Of a stretch of DNA of 8,099 nt, positions 5,158-8,099 are shown in pieces; the first letter of the stretch is position 1, and the number at the start of each line of letters is the position of its first letter. This stretch comes from Promethearchaeota archaeon (GTDB taxonomy: Archaea > Asgardarchaeota > Lokiarchaeia > Sigynarchaeales > SOKP01). The stretch is from positions 1-8,099 of the forward strand of contig DAOUUT010000166.1 in NCBI GenBank assembly GCA_030668025.1, given 5' to 3'. Position numbers and translations under genes: made by a program. The notes under the pieces were generated by a model. The model made no database searches and was not told the origin of the DNA. It saw only the letters and a program-made list of their open reading frames with translations.

Positions 5158-6414
5158 ATGAAAACAGATGAGTCTTATTCTGATTATATGTACAATTTTA
5201 TAGATACAATATGTAAAAAGTTTGGACCAAGATATTCTTGTAGTGATGCCGAAAAGAACGCAAATGTTTGGATTAAGGAAGAACTCGATAAATCTTGCGA
5301 CGAGACTTTTATTGACGAGTTTGAAACGCGACCTGCCATGTACCCCCAAGGGTTTATTAAAATTGCAGGAATTTTTGGAGGATTTTCTCCTATTTTTATG
5401 ATATTTCAATTTCCCCTACCAATATTATCAGCTGTTTTAGTATTTCTTGGAATATGGGTCTTGTATTCTGAAATGATGCTGATGAAGGGCTGGATATGGC
5501 CATTTTTCAAGAAAAAAACTTCAAGCAATGTATTTGGTATTATCAAGCCTACTGGAGAGGTAAAATTTCGAATTATATTTGAAGGCCACACGGATAGTGC
5601 CAAGGAGATGAATATAGCAAGTTATCCTCCAAAATTAAGGAAGTGGATTGCCATTATAGGGTTATATTTTTTAGTACATACAATTATCTTTTCTTTATGG
5701 AAATTCATCTCGCAAATTATTGGAGAGCCCTCAATTATATTATATGGTTCAGTTATTATCTCTTGGACTATTATTGATCTTATCTACTTTTTATCACTTA
5801 TTGTAATTTATCCCTTCTTCATTTGGTTATTAAAAGGGTTTTTGGGAAAAACAGTAGTATTAGGAGCGAATGATAATTTAGCTGCTACAGCAGTCGCTTT
5901 AGCTATAGGTAAATACTTAAACCAAAATAGACTTAAAAATGTTGAAGTTTGGTTAGGTTCGCAAGGAAGTGAGGAAGTTGGAGATAAAGGAGCAGGTGCT
6001 TTTGTTAAAAAATACGGTGAACAGGGTATGTTAGATAATTCTTATACAGTAGTTTTGGAATGTTGTGGGGCTGCAGAGGCAATGGCAATTATTGAAAGAG
6101 ACATGCATAGAGCAGTTTACGATGAAGAAATAAATCGCTTACTCGATGAGGCCTACAACGCAGCAAAAATAGAGAATCCGGGCATTTTGAAGCTAAAAAA
6201 AGTGAAACTCAGAATTGGTGCCTGTGATGCGTGCCAATATATTCACAAGGGATATAAAGCTTCTGCCATATTTGGAGTTGAAGAACATAAAAATAAAGCA
6301 GTTAATTGGCATTCGGTCAAAGATGCTCCCGAAAATATTAATAAAAAGGTTCTAAAAGATTTTCTCGAAGTTTCTTTAAAATTCATAGAACTTGTCGACA
6401 AAAAATATAATTAG
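5158..6414 (+). CDS. Integral-membrane M28-family zinc metallopeptidase with membrane insertion in the catalytic domain
   Basis: 418 residues from the ATG at 5158 (a TTG at 5152 would add two). The five metal ligands and the catalytic base of the M28 aminopeptidase family can be placed: His144 in GHTD, Asp239 in GANDN, Glu272-Glu273 in GSEEVG (base plus ligand), Glu301 in VLECCG, and His385 in NWHSVKD. The N-terminal IDTICKKFGPR also fits the family. Unusually there are about four membrane segments: a pair at about 66-84 and 87-106, and a second group at about 163-184 and 193-225 that lies between the first two metal ligands. That spacing is about 20 residues in soluble M28 enzymes and 95 here. 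Lys/Arg-rich flanks (KKK after segment 2, PPKLRKW before segment 3, LLKGFLGK after the last) suggest the active site faces the cytoplasm, whereas many M28 enzymes are secreted. It presumably trims peptides, but the substrate is unknown. It has no operon partner. Family call is good; topology is inferred. Confidence 0.82.
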   Translation: MKTDESYSDYMYNFIDTICKKFGPRYSCSDAEKNANVWIKEELDKSCDETFIDEFETRPAMYPQGFIKIAGIFGGFSPIFMIFQFPLPILSAVLVFLGIWVLYSEMMLMKGWIWPFFKKKTSSNVFGIIKPTGEVKFRIIFEGHTDSAKEMNIASYPPKLRKWIAIIGLYFLVHTIIFSLWKFISQIIGEPSIILYGSVIISWTIIDLIYFLSLIVIYPFFIWLLKGFLGKTVVLGANDNLAATAVALAIGKYLNQNRLKNVEVWLGSQGSEEVGDKGAGAFVKKYGEQGMLDNSYTVVLECCGAAEAMAIIERDMHRAVYDEEINRLLDEAYNAAKIENPGILKLKKVKLRIGACDACQYIHKGYKASAIFGVEEHKNKAVNWHSVKDAPENINKKVLKDFLEVSLKFIELVDKKYN

Positions 6415-6421
6415 ATAAATT

Positions 6422-6437
6422 AAAAAAAAAGAAAAAA
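6422..6437 (-). terminator. Poly-T terminator of the GPH symporter gene
   Basis: On the minus strand TTTTTT-C-TTTTTTTTT begins about 22 bases after the symporter stop at 6459, a strong archaeal-type T-tract. The convergent peptidase stop is at 6414, so both 3' ends meet in a gap of 44 bases. No comparable T-tract serves the plus strand, so the peptidase transcript may run into the antisense of the symporter. Confidence 0.5.
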
Positions 6438-6458
6438 CGAAAATTTAGGTCTTAATTA

Positions 6459-7898
6459 TTATTTAAATCCTAATTCTCCTAATTTTACTTGGGTTGCTTG
6501 GATTTTTTCAGGTGTAAGGTTATACAATTTCCAAAAGACTAATGCGCCGATAAAGATAAATATAGCCGGGATTAATCCTAAGTGAATTTGGATTCCCACT
6601 GCTGCTGATGCTGGCTGATCACTTGGACTTCCACCTTCAATAAATCCGGTTAAAGTATGAACGATAGCGAATGTAAGTGTTTGAGCAATAATTCCTATAC
6701 GAGCAAAAAACTGGGAAAATCCAACATATATTCCCTCTTCACGTTTTCCTGTAATTACAACAGATTCGTCAATTACATCTGACATGACTGGAAAGATCAT
6801 AAACCAAAATCCTCCAAGGAAGAGACCCCATACAAACATCGAAGCAACAACACCCCAATAACTTGTTATGAAAAGCAGTGGTAAAGTAGTTATTCCTAAA
6901 CCAACTGCAGAAATTAACATAATCTTCTTGTTATCATTTGTTTTTTGAGCGTATTTAACCCAAAATGGTGTTGCGACAATCACTCCGACAAGAAAGGCAG
7001 CAAATATTAATGTAGCCATTAAATTAACTGATATGCCCGCCGGTTGGACTATCACATACGCAACAGCATAGTGTATAGAATTCTGCATCGTAACAATCTG
7101 GGATTGATACAGTGTATATATTACCATGTATATTAGGAAGGATCTTTGCTTTAGTGCTATACCTAAAGACTTAAAAAAGGAATCTCTTTCTGGATTTCTT
7201 TCGTAAGTTACCAGATATTTTTCCACAAGATCTTTATCTTCTCGAAAACCAGGGATTGCCAAAAGCATTCCAAGTAGACATATTAAAGCAACTACGACTC
7301 CTTGTACAATAAATGATTGCAAAACTACATCTGGAGTTGCATCGCCTGGATATTTAAAAATTAAAGGAGGTATTAATGCTCCTAATGCTACACCAATTAC
7401 ACCGATTGGGATATAGACCCCACTAGCGATTCTTCGTTCTTTAATGGTGATATATTTCTCAGGAAACAGTGACATAAAGTTTACAAAATAGAGTGAATGA
7501 AATGTATCAAATAAACACATTGTAAAAAGCAACCATGCAAATATAATCCATGTACCAGATACAGGATCTATAACAGGCGGCATATATACAATTATGTAAC
7601 TAGCACATAAAGGTATTCCTCCAAGTAACAACCAAGGAAATCGCCTACCAATTTTCTTTGTAAACTTAAACGGACGGTTGGTTAAGTATCCAATTAAAGG
7701 ATCGTTAACCATATTATATAAGGCAAATAAAAATGTCGCTAAAAATATGATCCATACATCTAGACCGATAACAGCTTCGTAATAAAAGAACACTGTGGCC
7801 ATAAATGCCATATTAATGAATTCTCTTGCCAAGCTACCAGAACCATAAGATGCCATATTCAATTTGCTATGACGAACTTCTAACTCATTTTCTCCCAT
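6459..7898 (-). CDS. GPH/MelB-type MFS cation symporter (MFS_2)
   Basis: 479 residues from the ATG at 7898 (a TTG at 7910 would add four), with about 12 membrane segments. NDPLIGYL (65-72) followed by the basic loop ending GRRFPW, and SDVIDESVVITGKREEG (373-389) late in the second half, are hallmarks of the glycoside-pentoside-hexuronide:cation symporters typified by melibiose permease MelB. By motif alignment Asp66 matches the cation-site Asp59 of MelB, while Asn62 stands where MelB has Asp55. Glu26 and Asp131 match its sugar-site Asp19 and Asp124. I see no equivalent of MelB Arg149. The protein is therefore likely a cation-coupled uptake carrier in the cell membrane, perhaps proton- rather than sodium-coupled, with a substrate that may not be a simple galactoside. 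No sugar-degrading gene is adjacent to narrow it down. There is no ribosome binding site; a good TATA box lies about 70 bases upstream. It is transcribed alone as far as can be seen. Confidence 0.88.
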   Translation of the reverse strand: MGENELEVRHSKLNMASYGSGSLAREFINMAFMATVFFYYEAVIGLDVWIIFLATFLFALYNMVNDPLIGYLTNRPFKFTKKIGRRFPWLLLGGIPLCASYIIVYMPPVIDPVSGTWIIFAWLLFTMCLFDTFHSLYFVNFMSLFPEKYITIKERRIASGVYIPIGVIGVALGALIPPLIFKYPGDATPDVVLQSFIVQGVVVALICLLGMLLAIPGFREDKDLVEKYLVTYERNPERDSFFKSLGIALKQRSFLIYMVIYTLYQSQIVTMQNSIHYAVAYVIVQPAGISVNLMATLIFAAFLVGVIVATPFWVKYAQKTNDNKKIMLISAVGLGITTLPLLFITSYWGVVASMFVWGLFLGGFWFMIFPVMSDVIDESVVITGKREEGIYVGFSQFFARIGIIAQTLTFAIVHTLTGFIEGGSPSDQPASAAVGIQIHLGLIPAIFIFIGALVFWKLYNLTPEKIQATQVKLGELGFK

Positions 7899-7952
7899 TG
7901 TTAATACCAATTTCTTATATTTTTTTAATTTAAAATAAGTTTTAATTTAACT

Positions 7953-7965
7953 ATTAGGTTCTAAT
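7953..7965 (-). promoter_or_regulatory. Operator-like inverted repeat between TATA box and start site of the symporter gene
   Basis: ATTAG-GTT-CTAAT is a perfect 5-bp inverted repeat. With one bulged T it extends by AAC/GTT on the outside. It abuts the TATA box at 7967-7975 on the side facing the gene and covers the expected transcription start region, a typical repressor position. No regulator is encoded nearby. Confidence 0.3.
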
Positions 7966-7966
7966 G

Positions 7967-7975
7967 TTTATATAA
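7967..7975 (-). promoter_or_regulatory. Probable TATA box of the symporter gene
   Basis: On the minus strand this reads TTATATAAA within TTATATAAACATT (7963-7975), the same 13 bases as the hdrA TATA region. Predicted transcription start is near 7945, giving a leader of about 45 bases without a Shine-Dalgarno sequence. The remaining bases to the window end (7976-8099) are AT-rich, with several T-runs, and hold no gene that I can support. Confidence 0.55.
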
Positions 7976-8099
7976 TTTTTAGTTTTTAAAAAATATTCAA
8001 TATTTTCTTACGAATTAATCTATAATTAAGCTTTTTTTCATTGTTTCAGTTCAAAAAGATTTTTTTTTGCATATTTCGTCACTAAAATTAAAGTATTTA

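Noticed and set aside
7899..7910. TTG start four codons before the symporter ATG
   Set aside because: The ATG at 7898 begins right before the polar N-terminus usual for the family; there is no ribosome binding site to support TTG.
1..8099. tRNA, rRNA, CRISPR array, insertion sequence or phage genes
   Set aside because: On reading both strands I found no GC-rich RNA-like folds, no regularly spaced direct repeats, and no transposase, integrase or structural phage protein.

Overview
The window is AT-rich, gene-dense archaeal DNA. The archaeal assignment rests on three things. A heterodisulfide-reductase-type electron-bifurcation module is present. TATA-like boxes sit upstream of several genes; two of them share the 13-mer TTATATAAACATT. 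Apparent terminators are poly-T tracts rather than strong GC hairpins. Low GC together with a tandem HdrA next to MvhD would suit an Asgard (Lokiarchaeia-like) archaeon, but that lineage is an inference from gene content and cannot be proved here.

Layout. Bases 1-166 are the 3' end of an mvhD/flpD-type gene (+). A 328-base gap follows, holding a hairpin plus T-tract, two TATA candidates and a leader inverted repeat. Bases 495-3257 encode a 920-residue HdrA-like protein (+) made of two HdrA flavoprotein units in tandem and a C-terminal 2x[4Fe-4S] ferredoxin domain. Convergent with it is a small 91-residue membrane-anchored protein (-, 3379-3654), and behind that a 402-residue MFS efflux-type transporter (-, 3796-5004). 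Divergent from the transporter is an integral-membrane M28-type metallopeptidase (+, 5158-6414), whose catalytic domain is split by a membrane insertion. Last comes a GPH/MelB-type symporter (-, 6459-7898), convergent with the peptidase, with its promoter region running to the window end.

How the genes relate. Only the mvhD end and hdrA form an obvious functional pair: MvhD passes electrons between a hydrogenase or other partner and HdrA, and HdrA splits electron pairs at its flavin. No hdrB or hdrC is visible, so the catalytic partners must lie upstream or elsewhere. The other four genes alternate in strand, have their own control or termination signals where these can be seen, and share no pathway I can identify. 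No RNA gene, CRISPR array, insertion sequence or phage gene was seen. The items most worth a second look are the tandem HdrA with its reduced second unit and the membrane-interrupted M28 peptidase; I see no clearly new multigene system.
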